From Allobacillus halotolerans (GTDB lineage: Bacteria; Bacillota; Bacilli; Bacillales; Alkalibacillaceae): a stretch of 57,409 nt of DNA. This document shows, piece by piece, positions 1 through 8,410 of this stretch (its first letter is position 1; each line of letters begins with the position of its first letter). The stretch is taken from positions 1 to 57,409 of the forward strand of contig NZ_JAHLZF010000018.1 of NCBI RefSeq assembly GCF_018967645.1, given 5' to 3'. Position numbers and translations under genes: made by a program. Under the pieces are notes generated by a model. It saw nothing but the letters and a program-made list of their open reading frames with translations, was not told the DNA's origin and ran no database searches.

Positions 1-100
1 GTTTGTTTCTTTCCCAATCAATAAGAAAGAAACCGAATTGACTTCAGGCTATTTTGTTTAGTTTTCAAGGTTCGAAATGTTCTTTGTGTTTCTTCGCTTC
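1..100 (-). other. rRNA operon leader, 16S gene expected beyond the left edge
   Basis: Read on the minus strand, this stretch has the typical Bacillus pre-16S leader text, including CCTTGAAAACTAAACAAAA at about 50-68. It lies downstream of two strong tandem promoters. In B. subtilis the rrnD operon sits next to ygxA-ygzB-perR, and the same neighbours follow here at 1161-2057. The 16S gene itself is not inside the window, so this is inference from the leader and the gene order. Confidence 0.7.
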
Positions 101-117
101 AAAACAGCGACTTTATA

Positions 118-146
118 AATGTAACACGCATTCAAGTTTGCGTCAA
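118..146 (-). promoter_or_regulatory. rrn promoter P2-like (sigma-A)
   Basis: On the minus strand there is a TTGACG -35 (complement of 141-146) and a TACATT -10 (complement of 118-123) with exactly 17 bp between them. It is the promoter nearer to the rRNA leader, matching the P1-P2 arrangement of Bacillus rRNA operons. Confidence 0.7.
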
Positions 147-201
147 TACTTTTTTTGAATTTGTGTTAGCAACTTATTTAGCTGTTTTTGCGACGCTTAT
201 A

Positions 202-231
202 AATATAGCATGGAGTATTTATGGAAGTCAA
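202..231 (-). promoter_or_regulatory. rrn promoter P1-like (sigma-A)
   Basis: On the minus strand there is a TTGACT -35 (complement of 226-231) and a TATATT -10 (complement of 202-207) with 18 bp spacing. It lies about 85 bp upstream of the second promoter, as in tandem rrn promoters. Confidence 0.6.
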
Positions 232-369
232 TAGATTTTCTCTTCTTTTTTTCACTTTCTTAGATCACCCCCATTAACTACCGGTTCTCCAGTCGTTAAA
301 TGATTTCTCATTCTTTCATTCTCGCAACTATTTAATGCAAATGTCTACTCGATGCAACTTCCCTTTCAA

Positions 370-933
370 CTATCGGTCTCCTGATCCTTCTCTCACTTGC
401 TCAATATATGCCGCTTCTTCTTCCTCACTCATAACGCCATAAGCTTCACCGACGGTTCCATTCTGCATTCGCCATATTGTATTATGGTCTTCATCGGCTT
501 GTGAAAAATCTCCATTAGACCAGCGAGTCAGTATATCACGATAGATATCTTCATTATTGATTGATATTTCATCCAACCCATTCAATAGCCAATCAATTCT
601 TTCTTGTGTGATTAAATAGAAGCCCCATTTTTTATTGGCCTTTACTTTTTGGTGCGACATCCCATGAATATACTCTCTGTAATACGCTTCGTTCAATTCG
701 CTTTGCTCGCGTTTTTGACCGAAAGGGTTTTTACCTTCTTTTTGATATTCTTCAATCTCTTCTTCTGTTACATCTTCTTTTGCTTGTTCTCTTGCTTGCT
801 CAATTTCTTCATCCACTTCTGGTTCGGTCTCGTTACTTTCCCCTAAAAAATTTGGATTCATCCAATAGTATGTACCAGCAACGACTATTGCAACAATCAA
901 AATTGGTAAAATCCATTTCCATATTCCCTTCAA
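370..933 (-). CDS. DUF6241-type membrane-anchored protein
   Basis: The product is 187 aa: one N-terminal membrane segment (residues about 4-24), then a highly acidic glutamate-rich linker, then a soluble domain with the YREYIHGMSHQK and RWSNGDFSQ motifs I associate with the DUF6241 family. The function is unknown. A longer reading to 1017 is open, but I chose the TTG at 933 because GAGGAGG lies 6 nt before it and the protein then begins directly with a Lys-Gly-Ile-Trp signal-anchor sequence. The gene stands alone between the rRNA promoters and ygzB, and reads toward the rRNA operon. B. subtilis has ygxA at this position, which this protein does not resemble. Confidence 0.75.
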   Translation of the reverse strand: MKGIWKWILPILIVAIVVAGTYYWMNPNFLGESNETEPEVDEEIEQAREQAKEDVTEEEIEEYQKEGKNPFGQKREQSELNEAYYREYIHGMSHQKVKANKKWGFYLITQERIDWLLNGLDEISINNEDIYRDILTRWSNGDFSQADEDHNTIWRMQNGTVGEAYGVMSEEEEAAYIEQVREGSGDR

Positions 934-1160
934 TATGATCCTCCTCAATGTGTCCTTGGTGATTGTGTAGGATGTTTTTTCATAATTGGTAGATACTTTC
1001 ATTCTAGACAAAGCCAATTCAAAACGAAACCATTTTTTAGAATTCTTTCCTATAGGTAGGGTCTTTTTATCTTTTCGACAATCTATTGAATGTTCATTCT
1101 TCCATTAACAAGTTATGAGACAAATATGCTATACTTCTTGTGGAAAGAAGGAGGTTCACC

Positions 1161-1532
1161 ATGGGGTTAAAATACAGTAGTAAAATTAATAAAATCCGGA
1201 CAGTAGCTTTAGGGCTAATCTTTGCCGGAATGATCATTATGTATATTGGACTTTATTTCAGAAATATTGAATGGTTGTTAGTCACGTTGATGATTCTTGG
1301 CCTAATAGCCATTGGGTTGAGTACGGTTATTTACTTATGGATTGGCATGTTATCGACAAAAGCCATTCCGATTGAATGTCCGGAATGTGGAAAACCAACT
1401 AAGATGCTCGGACGAGTCGATGCTTGTATGCATTGCAAGCAGCCTCTCACATTCGACCGCAACCTTGAAGGTAAAGAATTTGATGAAAAGTATAATTCCA
1501 AAAAGTATTGGAAAGAACAACAAGACAAATAA
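1161..1532 (+). CDS. ygzB: UPF0295 membrane protein YgzB
   Basis: The product is 123 aa with two membrane segments (about 13-33 and 38-62) followed by a cytosolic zinc-ribbon-like tail with Cys73-x2-Cys76 and Cys89-x2-Cys92. Length, the opening [14 protein letters not shown] and the position beside perR match B. subtilis YgzB, whose function is unknown. The ATG at 1161 was preferred to upstream in-frame starts because AAGGAGG lies 8 nt before it. A strong hairpin terminator follows, shared with the convergent perR. Confidence 0.88.
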   Translation: MGLKYSSKINKIRTVALGLIFAGMIIMYIGLYFRNIEWLLVTLMILGLIAIGLSTVIYLWIGMLSTKAIPIECPECGKPTKMLGRVDACMHCKQPLTFDRNLEGKEFDEKYNSKKYWKEQQDK

Positions 1533-1564
1533 CAACTTCATTCATATTTATTATGTGCATATGT

Positions 1565-1595
1565 AAAAAAGGGCTAATTAGTTAGCCCTTTTTTT
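1565..1595. terminator. Bidirectional terminator between ygzB and perR
   Basis: GGGCTAA-TTAG-TTAGCCC is a perfect 7-bp hairpin flanked by six A on the left and seven T on the right. It can therefore terminate both ygzB (plus) and perR (minus). Confidence 0.9.
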
Positions 1596-1613
1596 GTGTC
1601 TTTCGTTATTACT

Positions 1614-2057
1614 CTAATGCTTTGCCAGTTGCTGGCAATCTTCGCAAGTGCCGTAAACTTCCATCCGGTGGTTCGTTACATCAAATCCTGTCACTTGTTC
1701 AGCAAGTTGTTCCACTTCGTTTAATGAAGGGTAATGGAAGTCGACAATCTTCCCACACTCATCACAAATGATGTGGTAATGATCGGATGTGTTGCAATCA
1801 AATCGACTGGAAGAATCTCCGTATGTTAATTCTCGAACAAGTCCGATATCTAAAAAAACGCGAAGGTTATTATAGACGGTCGCAACGCTCATGTTCGGAA
1901 ACTTGTCTTCCAATGCTTTATAAATTTCATCTGCAGTTGGGTGCTTCATGGATTGCATCAAGTATTCCAACACTGCATGACGCTGTGGTGTAATACGTAC
2001 ACCTGATTTCTTTAAGGTTGTTAATGCTTCTTGTAATCTTTGCTCAGGCACCGTCAT
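1614..2057 (-). CDS. perR: Peroxide-sensing Fur-family repressor PerR
   Basis: The 147 aa protein has a winged-helix DNA-binding domain ([14 protein letters not shown] at 55-68) and a dimerisation domain. The structural zinc site is complete with Cys98, Cys101, Cys138 and Cys141. The regulatory Fe/Mn ligands expected in PerR are all present: His39, Asp87, His93, His95 and Asp106. Family knowledge: Fe-dependent oxidation of two of these histidines by H2O2 releases the repressor and derepresses catalase, peroxiredoxin and heme genes. PerR is favoured over Fur or Zur because of the sequence around GDSSSRFD and the ygzB neighbour. Cys88 next to the Asp ligand is an extra cysteine, a phenylalanine in B. 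subtilis as I recall it. A Per-box-like palindrome lies upstream, so autoregulation is likely. Confidence 0.93.
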   Translation of the reverse strand: MTVPEQRLQEALTTLKKSGVRITPQRHAVLEYLMQSMKHPTADEIYKALEDKFPNMSVATVYNNLRVFLDIGLVRELTYGDSSSRFDCNTSDHYHIICDECGKIVDFHYPSLNEVEQLAEQVTGFDVTNHRMEVYGTCEDCQQLAKH

Positions 2058-2091
2058 GCACCTCGCTTTCCTAAATAATAATATTCTTACA

Positions 2092-2106
2092 TTAGAATGC
2101 TTATAA
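2092..2106 (-). promoter_or_regulatory. Per box upstream of perR
   Basis: Minus-strand TTATAAGCATTCTAA matches 12 of the 14 defined positions of the Per box TTATAATnATTATAA. It lies 35-49 bp upstream of the perR start, where an autoregulatory site is expected. Confidence 0.6.
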
Positions 2107-2235
2107 TCTAGTTTACTAAGCGACTCCCATGATTGTCAATTAAATTGTATTCTTTCTAAATAAGCTAAGCAGTTCATTGCTTAAAAAGAGAGGATTGGAT
2201 TACTTGAGATGATCCATTCTGTATCTAAGATTCCG

Positions 2236-2793
2236 TTAAATATCTGTATGCAAAGGTAGTTCCTCGCCACCTAAATGATAATTCACATATCTAGCTGCGA
2301 CAAACAAGAAATCAGAAAGGCGATTTAAATAGGATTGTACCAATGGATTGGTCAAGTCATCACCCATGGAAATCGTGACACGTTCCGCACGGCGAGCAAT
2401 CGTCCGAGCTACGTGCAGGCTCGCTGCTGCTGGATGGCCAGATGGCAGGATGAAATTTTTCAATTCATCTAGATCTTGATCCCATCGATCGATTGTTTCT
2501 TCCAAATGATCGATATGCTCTTGTTTCAACTTCCACATGACCTCTTTATCACTAGGTGTTGCAAGTTCTGCGCCGACATGGAATAAAATAGTCTGCACTT
2601 TATGAAGTGCATCAATGACTTCCTGCTTCCCTTCCCACGTTTCATTCACCAATTGACTAAGTGCCATGCCAACCATTGAGTTTGTTTCATCACAGGTTCC
2701 GTAGGCTTCAACCCGGACATCATTTTTAGGAACTCTTTTCCCATAAATCAAGGAAGTTTTTCCTTTGTCACCTGAACGTGTATATATACGCAT
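2236..2793 (-). CDS. PduO-type ATP:cob(I)alamin adenosyltransferase
   Basis: The 185 aa protein starts with MRIYTRSGDKGKTSL, the ATP-binding signature of the PduO family, and carries VEAYGTCDETNSMVG and the LPSGHPAAASLHVARTIARR helix with the conserved arginines. It transfers the 5'-deoxyadenosyl group of ATP to cob(I)alamin, making coenzyme B12 in the cytosol. I chose the ATG at 2793 (AAGGGGT about 6 nt upstream), which places the start 1 bp from the stop of the preceding dehydrogenase, so the two are probably cotranscribed. No B12 biosynthesis genes lie nearby, so it may serve salvage. Confidence 0.9.
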   Translation of the reverse strand: MRIYTRSGDKGKTSLIYGKRVPKNDVRVEAYGTCDETNSMVGMALSQLVNETWEGKQEVIDALHKVQTILFHVGAELATPSDKEVMWKLKQEHIDHLEETIDRWDQDLDELKNFILPSGHPAAASLHVARTIARRAERVTISMGDDLTNPLVQSYLNRLSDFLFVAARYVNYHLGGEELPLHTDI

Positions 2794-2794
2794 A

Positions 2795-3745
2795 TTAATA
2801 CCCCTTTCGAACATCAATTTGATTGAGCGGAAAAGCTTCCTTTTTTAAGTAAGCATCCAAGTTTTGTTTAAAAATCTCAAAACCCCGCGGTTGATAATGT
2901 CTAGAGATTCCAGATAAGTGCGGTGTAATAGTGGTATTTTCTAAACTCCACAATGGACTACTTTCATCTAGAGGCTCTTCTTCCATTACATCCAAAATCG
3001 CATGTCTTATTCTGTCTTCTTTTAAGGCATCGATTAACTCTTGTTCATTGACAGTTGTTCCGCGACCCATATTTAGAAAAACTGCATCATTTTTCATCGC
3101 GTTGAACTGTGTACCAGTAAAAACTTTCTCTGTCTCTTCTGTTGCCGGCAAAACATTAATTACATAATCAGCATTCCCTAATTGTGCATTCAGTTCATCC
3201 ATTGTGTACGTTTCATCAAAGTTTTCTTTCGCACGCCCACTTTTTGAAATACCAATCGTTTTCATGCGAAAAGCTTTCACCAAACGTGCGACCTCCTGAC
3301 CAATTGCACCCGTTCCAGCAATCAGCATCGTTTTCCCAGAAATCTCAACCATTTTTACCGCGCGTGACCATTCATGAGCTTTTTCTTGTTCATAAAGCTC
3401 CTTCGCTTGTCGTTCAACTTGGAGTAACATCGCAATTGCATATTCACCCATTGGCCCCGCAGAGATTCCTCGTGCATTTGTCACATCGATACCCTTCTCA
3501 GCAATCTTCTTTAACGGCATGTCATCAAGCCCTGCTGAGACAACCATCATCCACTTCAGCTTCTTTGCTTTCTCAATATGTTCTTCAGTCAAGTCCACAC
3601 CATAAGTGACAACCACTTCTGCTTCATGCAATTCCGTTTCCGCTTCCTCAATCGATTCTTTCCATAAAAACTCGACTTGAGGGAATGTTTTTTCCATATC
3701 TTCCTTGATTGCTGCTTTCGTTTTGAATGTCGTTAGTACTTTCAT
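2795..3745 (-). CDS. D-isomer-specific 2-hydroxyacid dehydrogenase family protein
   Basis: The 316 aa protein has the two-lobed fold of the family: an NAD-binding Rossmann segment with GTGAIG at 144-149, and the catalytic trio Arg228 (MGRGTTVNE), Glu257 (EEEPLD) and His276 (TPHLSG). It should reduce 2-ketoacids or oxidise D-2-hydroxyacids with NAD(P)H. The exact substrate cannot be told from sequence. Family members are often mislabelled phosphoglycerate dehydrogenase; there is no ACT domain, so SerA is unlikely. It is the first gene of a two-gene unit with the adenosyltransferase. Confidence 0.85.
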   Translation of the reverse strand: MKVLTTFKTKAAIKEDMEKTFPQVEFLWKESIEEAETELHEAEVVVTYGVDLTEEHIEKAKKLKWMMVVSAGLDDMPLKKIAEKGIDVTNARGISAGPMGEYAIAMLLQVERQAKELYEQEKAHEWSRAVKMVEISGKTMLIAGTGAIGQEVARLVKAFRMKTIGISKSGRAKENFDETYTMDELNAQLGNADYVINVLPATEETEKVFTGTQFNAMKNDAVFLNMGRGTTVNEQELIDALKEDRIRHAILDVMEEEPLDESSPLWSLENTTITPHLSGISRHYQPRGFEIFKQNLDAYLKKEAFPLNQIDVRKGY

Positions 3746-3774
3746 ATTGTTTTTACTCCTTTAAGTAGCATGTC

Positions 3775-4245
3775 TTATTGCAAATTGTTTTCGATGTATT
3801 GTAGTGCTTCTTCTACGTGATCCTTCACTTTAACTTTTCGGAATTCCTTCACTAGATTCCCTTCTTTATCAATGATGAAAGTAGAACGTTCAATTCCTTC
3901 ATATTCTTTTCCGAAATTCTTTTTCAACTTCCAGACGTCATAGGTTTCAGCGACTTGATGGTCTTCATCTGCGAGTAGTAAAAACGGCAACTCATGTTTT
4001 TCAATGAATTTGTTGTGTCTATCAACTGAATCCGGGCTTACACCTAGAATAACTGCATCCAACTCGCTAAATTTCTCATATTGATCTCTGAAATCACAGG
4101 CTTGAGTCGTACAGCCTGGTGTCATATCTTTTGGATAAAAATATAAAACGACGTATTTCCCGCGATAATCCGCTAAGCTGACGGAATCACCGTTACTTGC
4201 TGGTAGTGTGAAATCAGGCGCTGTTTGTCCTACTTCTACTGTCAT
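3775..4245 (-). CDS. bcp: Thioredoxin-dependent thiol peroxidase Bcp (peroxiredoxin Q)
   Basis: The 156 aa protein has the thioredoxin-like peroxiredoxin fold with DMTPGCTTQACDFRD. Cys45 is the peroxidatic cysteine and Cys50, five residues later, the resolving one, which defines the atypical 2-Cys PrxQ/Bcp class. It reduces H2O2 and organic hydroperoxides using thioredoxin. The ATG at 4245 is preferred over upstream starts because it gives the family N-terminus and has AAGGGG upstream. It corresponds to YgaF of B. subtilis, near perR and gsaB, although I saw no Per box directly in front of it. Confidence 0.92.
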   Translation of the reverse strand: MTVEVGQTAPDFTLPASNGDSVSLADYRGKYVVLYFYPKDMTPGCTTQACDFRDQYEKFSELDAVILGVSPDSVDRHNKFIEKHELPFLLLADEDHQVAETYDVWKLKKNFGKEYEGIERSTFIIDKEGNLVKEFRKVKVKDHVEEALQYIENNLQ

Positions 4246-4401
4246 ATAAAACATCCCCTTTATGATTGTTTGTACTATAAGATTACCGAAGTTTTCTGAC
4301 AGTGACAAATATTTATATCGTTTACCGCAGCTTCATCGTCCGTTCGACAAACCTCCAGTGAACCTGGGAAATTTCCCGGGAAATAAGTTGCATCATGGCG
4401 A

Positions 4402-4788
4402 CTAACCGAGGAGCTTGTACAAAAATGCTGCAGGGAGTAAATAACCGATCATCGCTTCAAATAAAGCGATTGGCTTACCGATGCCGATTGGTGTTACATC
4501 ACCATAACCGACAGTCATTAATGTAACACCACTAAAATAAACCGAGTGAAAAAACCGCTCGAAGGACGTACCAGCTTGGAGCGGCTGATCGATGAGCAAT
4601 GAAAACCCTGCTTCGGAAAGCAAGAAATAGAGCAGCGCAAAACCGAGCATCAAGATGAAGTAGATGGCTATAAACGAAGTGAACAGCTCTTTTGAAAAAG
4701 CACCCCGCACATCTTGATAATTTTTTATAAACACAAATAAGCTACTAATGATAATCAGTATGACGAGTATAGCAAATAAACGATCCAT
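4402..4788 (-). CDS. Two-TM potassium channel (ion_trans_2)
   Basis: The 128 aa membrane protein has an N-terminal hydrophobic helix (about 4-21), a second helix (about 38-58), a pore loop with the K+ selectivity filter TVGYGD at 92-97, and a closing helix. It lacks the RCK/TrkA-N regulatory domain found in many bacterial K+ channels, so it is a minimal pore-only subunit expected to work as a tetramer. It is divergent from gsaB. A GC-rich palindrome (CTGGGAAATTTCCCGGG) follows the stop codon but has no T-run. Confidence 0.85.
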   Translation of the reverse strand: MDRLFAILVILIIISSLFVFIKNYQDVRGAFSKELFTSFIAIYFILMLGFALLYFLLSEAGFSLLIDQPLQAGTSFERFFHSVYFSGVTLMTVGYGDVTPIGIGKPIALFEAMIGYLLPAAFLYKLLG

Positions 4789-4901
4789 GTAATCACCAGT
4801 TTCTTCGTTAGTGCTTTATTATATGAAGTTTCTCTTCAAAAGATGTTCGCGAATCGTTATGCTAGAATGGTTAACGAGAATCTTTTAGGAGGTATGTTGT
4901 T

Positions 4902-6197
4902 ATGAACCGATCTACATCTGAAAAACTTTATCAAGAAGCAAATGATTTAATCCTCGGCGGTGTCAACTCGCCATCACGTGCATATAAAGGGGTTGGAGGT
5001 GGAACTCCTGTTTTTATGGAAAAAGCGAAAGGCAGCCATTTTTGGGATGTCGATGGGAATGAGTATATCGATTATTTAGGTGCTTATGGTCCAATCATTA
5101 CAGGACATGCACATCCACATATTGCTGAGGCGATTTCTACAGCCGCTTATAATGGTGTACTATATGGAACGCCGACAAAATTAGAGAATCAGTTTGCGAG
5201 AATGTTAAAAGATGCAATTCCAACGTTGGAAAAAGTACGTTTTGTAAATTCCGGTACGGAAGCAGTGATGACCACCATCCGTATCGCTCGTGCGTATACG
5301 AATCGAACGAAAATCATTAAATTTGCTGGTTGTTACCATGGTCACTCTGACTTAGTGTTGGTTGCTGCAGGTTCTGGACCCGCTACTTTAGGAACTCCTG
5401 ATTCTGCTGGTGTACCTCAAAGTATCGCACAAGAAGTAATCACAGTTCCTTTTAATGACGTGGAAGCTTTCCGTGATGCATTAGATCGTTACGGCGATGA
5501 AGTGGCCGGTGTCCTAGTAGAACCGATTGTCGGTAATTTTGGCATTGTCGAACCCGCAGTTGGTTTCTTGGAAAAAGTGAAAGAGCTGACACATCAGAAT
5601 GGTAGTTTGTTAATTTTTGATGAAGTCATTACCGCTTTTCGCTTTCATTATGGCAGTGCACAAGAATTAACCGGTGTGAATGCTGATATGATTGCGATGG
5701 GTAAAATCATCGGTGGAGGCCTTCCGATCGGTGCTTATGGTGGACGAGCGGATATCATGGAACAAGTTGCGCCGCTCGGACCTGCTTACCAAGCTGGAAC
5801 AATGGCTGGAAACCCAGCATCGATGGCCGCAGGAATTGCTTGTCTTGAAGTTTTAAATGATCCAGCCCACTATGAGCGGTTAGACGAGATGGGTGCAAAA
5901 TTGGAGAAAGGAATTTTAGCAAGCGCAAGCAAGCATGGTCTTCCGGTAAAAATTAACCGATTAAAAGGAGCATTTACCGTTTTCTTTACCGATGAAGAAA
6001 TTACAAATTATGATCAAGCGGAAAATACCGATGGCGAAATGTTTTCTCGATTTTTCAAATTGATGTTGGATCGAGGAATCAACCTTGCGCCGTCAAAATT
6101 TGAAGCTTGGTTCTTAACGATTGCTCATACCGACGAAGATATCGAAAAAACATTAGACGCAGTTGATGATAGCTTTGCAGAAATGGCGAAATCCTAG
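4902..6197 (+). CDS. gsaB: Glutamate-1-semialdehyde 2,1-aminomutase
   Basis: The 431 aa class-III PLP aminotransferase fold enzyme converts glutamate-1-semialdehyde to 5-aminolevulinate for heme synthesis. The lysine that holds PLP is Lys268 in [17 protein letters not shown], and [12 protein letters not shown] carries the Asp that contacts the PLP nitrogen. Position beside ygaE and bcp matches gsaB of B. subtilis, a second copy in addition to hemL, so the hemA operon enzyme is probably elsewhere in the genome. AGGAGG lies 8-9 nt before the ATG. No conventional terminator was seen; a 21-bp repeat array begins about 90 bp after the stop. Confidence 0.94.
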   Translation: MNRSTSEKLYQEANDLILGGVNSPSRAYKGVGGGTPVFMEKAKGSHFWDVDGNEYIDYLGAYGPIITGHAHPHIAEAISTAAYNGVLYGTPTKLENQFARMLKDAIPTLEKVRFVNSGTEAVMTTIRIARAYTNRTKIIKFAGCYHGHSDLVLVAAGSGPATLGTPDSAGVPQSIAQEVITVPFNDVEAFRDALDRYGDEVAGVLVEPIVGNFGIVEPAVGFLEKVKELTHQNGSLLIFDEVITAFRFHYGSAQELTGVNADMIAMGKIIGGGLPIGAYGGRADIMEQVAPLGPAYQAGTMAGNPASMAAGIACLEVLNDPAHYERLDEMGAKLEKGILASASKHGLPVKINRLKGAFTVFFTDEEITNYDQAENTDGEMFSRFFKLMLDRGINLAPSKFEAWFLTIAHTDEDIEKTLDAVDDSFAEMAKS

Positions 6198-6288
6198 TTT
6201 TATGTACTTTTATATGAAGCTCGACTAATCCGTAGTAATAATTGCTGATCATCTGCAATCGCAAGTAGGAGAACTCCAAGTCGAATTG

Positions 6289-6498
6289 ATCACACTGAAG
6301 CGATGCTGATTAACACTGAAGGTTTGCGTATTAACACTGAAGGTTTGTGAATTAACACTGAAGCCACGCCGTTTAACACTGAAGCTTCGTGAATTAACAC
6401 TGAAGCGACGCCGTTTAACCCTGAAACTTTACGAATTAACACTGAAGCGACGCCATTTAACCCTGAAGCAGAAGAAATTAACACTGTAGCGCAACGTC
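6289..6498 (+). repeat. Tandem array A1, 21-bp units
   Basis: Nine consecutive units begin TTAACACTGAAG at 6310, 6331, 6352, 6373, 6394, 6415, 6436, 6457 and 6478, exactly 21 bp apart, preceded by a degenerate unit at 6289. Each unit has a conserved 12-bp core and a variable 9-bp half. Some units have TTAACCCTGAAG. The same core forms array A2 at 24882. No other feature explains it. Confidence 0.95.
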
Positions 6499-6591
6499 TC
6501 AGCCAAGAAAAATAGAAGAGTTTCAATCCGAGTGTTCGTGCAAAATACAAACATAAAAAAGTTTCCCCAAAAAAGCAAAAATAGTCTTGTT

Positions 6592-6734
6592 TTTTTCATT
6601 TAATGTGTTAATATATAGATAATTCAGAATTATTGGATTACCCCTTATTAAAGGAACGATGTTATGAAAACTCCCTTCCTTTCTGGTATTGCCAGATTGA
6701 AGTGTTCGCAATTTGTGCGGACGCTTCTTTTTTT
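6592..6734 (+). ncRNA. Putative small RNA or transcription attenuator ahead of ygaE
   Basis: An AT-rich promoter-like stretch at about 6588-6620 precedes about 100 nt that end in an 11-bp hairpin (6700-6710 with 6716-6726, loop ATTTG, three G-U pairs) followed by seven T. A smaller hairpin CTGG/CCAG sits at about 6683-6694. A 30-codon ORF (ATG at 6664, AAAGGA upstream) runs through the terminator, which makes coding less likely but would suit a leader peptide. No known riboswitch class was recognised. It could regulate ygaE, 120 bp downstream, or be a free-standing sRNA. Confidence 0.45.
6700..6734 (+). terminator. Intrinsic terminator of the small transcript
   Basis: An 11-bp stem AAGTGTTCGCA/TGCGGACGCTT with a 5-nt loop is followed by CTTTTTTT. 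It lies upstream of ygaE, so it either ends the small RNA or attenuates read-through into ygaE. Confidence 0.8.
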
Positions 6735-6854
6735 GTTGCATATCAGATTGTTATAGGTAGTAGATTGTTATAAGATAAAAAGAGATACGACATTCGTTAT
6801 AAACGAGAAAAAATTCTCGTCGTCGATATTTGAAAAGAAGTGGAGGTTGATTTA

Positions 6855-7916
6855 ATGAAATTAGGTGCACGTGCATTCAAGACAGGTGTCGCAATTATGA
6901 TCACGATGTATATCGCCACCTTGATTGGTTTTGAGGCTGGATTCTTTGCTGGAACAATTGCGGCCGCAACGTCACTACAGCCCTCCATCTATCGTTCCTT
7001 TCAAACGATGGCAGAGCAGATTCAAGCGAACATTCTAGGTTCAGCTATTGCAATCACGCTCGTCTTGACAGCTGGAAACGCTCCCTTCTTAATTGGTGCA
7101 GGTATTGTGCTCGTTATAGGTATATGTACGTTTTTCAAAATGAAGGAAGATACTACCTTTATCGCTATTATCGCTGTTCTCGCATTGATGATGGACTCTT
7201 CTAATGTCGTTTATTTAGAGTTTGCCGGAATGCGGTTCACGACTATTTTAATTGGTATTTTTTCTGCGTTCTTGGTGAATTTGGCTTTCTTGCCGCCGAA
7301 ATATGAAATCCAATTGTTTAACCAAATCAGTGAGTTAACCTCCGATCTTTTGCAGTGGATTCGTGTGACGACAAGGCATCTAGCCGATCAGCCTGCTCTC
7401 AAAAAAGAAATTGAAATGCTAAACACGGAACTTTGGCAATTGGAGAACACGTATTTGTTATTCTCGGAAGAACGGACATATTCAAGAACAAAGGGAATCG
7501 AACGGGCAAGAAAGTTAGTCATTTTCCGTTCGCTTATTTCACTATCCCGAAAGTCTTATGATTTATTGACGACACTACACCGACTGGATTACGATATCGA
7601 GCATATTTCCAAAGATATCAGTAGGCGAATTTTAAAAGAAGTCGATAAAGTCATGCATACACATGAGAAGTTGATGCTGATGTATCAAGGCCGGATCCGC
7701 TCAAAGGATACCGACCCGCTCCATAGTGTTTCAACTCCTGATGTTAAGGGGTTGATTGTTGAATTGATCAATTATTATGATGAAGGTGACGAAGAAGCGC
7801 GGTTAAAATTAATCCCGCTTGCGTCGATGTTATATGATTATCATGAAGAAATGATGCATTGTAAAATGTTGATGAAAAGTTATTTGAAGAAAGCATCTGA
7901 CCATGATTTCGACTAA
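6855..7916 (+). CDS. ygaE: Aromatic acid exporter family membrane protein YgaE
   Basis: The 353 aa protein has an N-terminal membrane half of about six helices (residues 1-140) opening MKLGARAFKTG, and a long C-terminal cytosolic alpha-helical half. This is the UPF0421/ArAE_1 type, distantly related to FUSC exporters. The substrate is unknown. Position after gsaB and length match B. subtilis YgaE. The ATG at 6855 was chosen because GGAGG lies 8 nt upstream; the upstream in-frame start adds five residues only. Its stop overlaps by 4 bp the stop of the convergent gene at 7913, with no terminator between them. Confidence 0.8.
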   Translation: MKLGARAFKTGVAIMITMYIATLIGFEAGFFAGTIAAATSLQPSIYRSFQTMAEQIQANILGSAIAITLVLTAGNAPFLIGAGIVLVIGICTFFKMKEDTTFIAIIAVLALMMDSSNVVYLEFAGMRFTTILIGIFSAFLVNLAFLPPKYEIQLFNQISELTSDLLQWIRVTTRHLADQPALKKEIEMLNTELWQLENTYLLFSEERTYSRTKGIERARKLVIFRSLISLSRKSYDLLTTLHRLDYDIEHISKDISRRILKEVDKVMHTHEKLMLMYQGRIRSKDTDPLHSVSTPDVKGLIVELINYYDEGDEEARLKLIPLASMLYDYHEEMMHCKMLMKSYLKKASDHDFD

Positions 7917-8410
7917 ACAAAAAAGAAAAGTAACACCATTAACGCTAGGTTCACAAGGTATGAATATTCGATTTGTCGTTCCGCTGACGTTGTTGCATCT
8001 GCAAATTTATGAACACCGGTGATCAATAGCAACTGCCATAAAAACGTGAAGTAATACAGTAATGCATAAAAACTAACACGGTGATTGAGCAATTCTGTAA
8101 ATGAATCATTTTCAAAAGCAATGATGAGAGCAATGAACGATATGGTGAACCAAGCAAATATAATTGGTAACATTTTTTTCCAAGCTGGATGTTGTAAAAA
8201 CGTCTGGCTTTTCTTTGTTTGAAAGAGAAAAATCAAGCACATGAGACCACTAATGAAAAGAAAACCGATCATAACCAATAACTGAGAAGTAACCATTCCC
8301 ATCGAATCACCTATTTGATAATGGAGATCAACATCCAACTGATTAAAAATAATAGCACTTATGACTAAAGTGATAACGACGATTACTTGATAGATGGACC
8401 ATTTATTCAT
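7913..8410 (-). CDS. Hypothetical membrane protein, last gene of the DUF58 operon
   Basis: The 165 aa protein is very hydrophobic with about five predicted membrane helices (about 5-23, 42-62, 82-101, 113-131, 147-164). I recognise no family. Its ATG overlaps the last codons of the DUF4129 gene (8403), so it is translationally coupled as the third gene of that operon and may work with it at the membrane. Its 3' end overlaps convergent ygaE by 4 bp. Confidence 0.65.
   Translation of the reverse strand: MNKWSIYQVIVVITLVISAIIFNQLDVDLHYQIGDSMGMVTSQLLVMIGFLFISGLMCLIFLFQTKKSQTFLQHPAWKKMLPIIFAWFTISFIALIIAFENDSFTELLNHRVSFYALLYYFTFLWQLLLITGVHKFADATTSAERQIEYSYLVNLALMVLLFFFV

Noticed and set aside
1331-1566. 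Several short ORFs overlapping ygzB on both strands
   Set aside because: They lie in other frames of ygzB, a recognised gene, and have no ribosome sites.
6290-6550. ORF of 86 aa on the minus strand over array A1
   Set aside because: A by-product of the 21-bp period with heptads such as ASVLIRK and no ribosome site.
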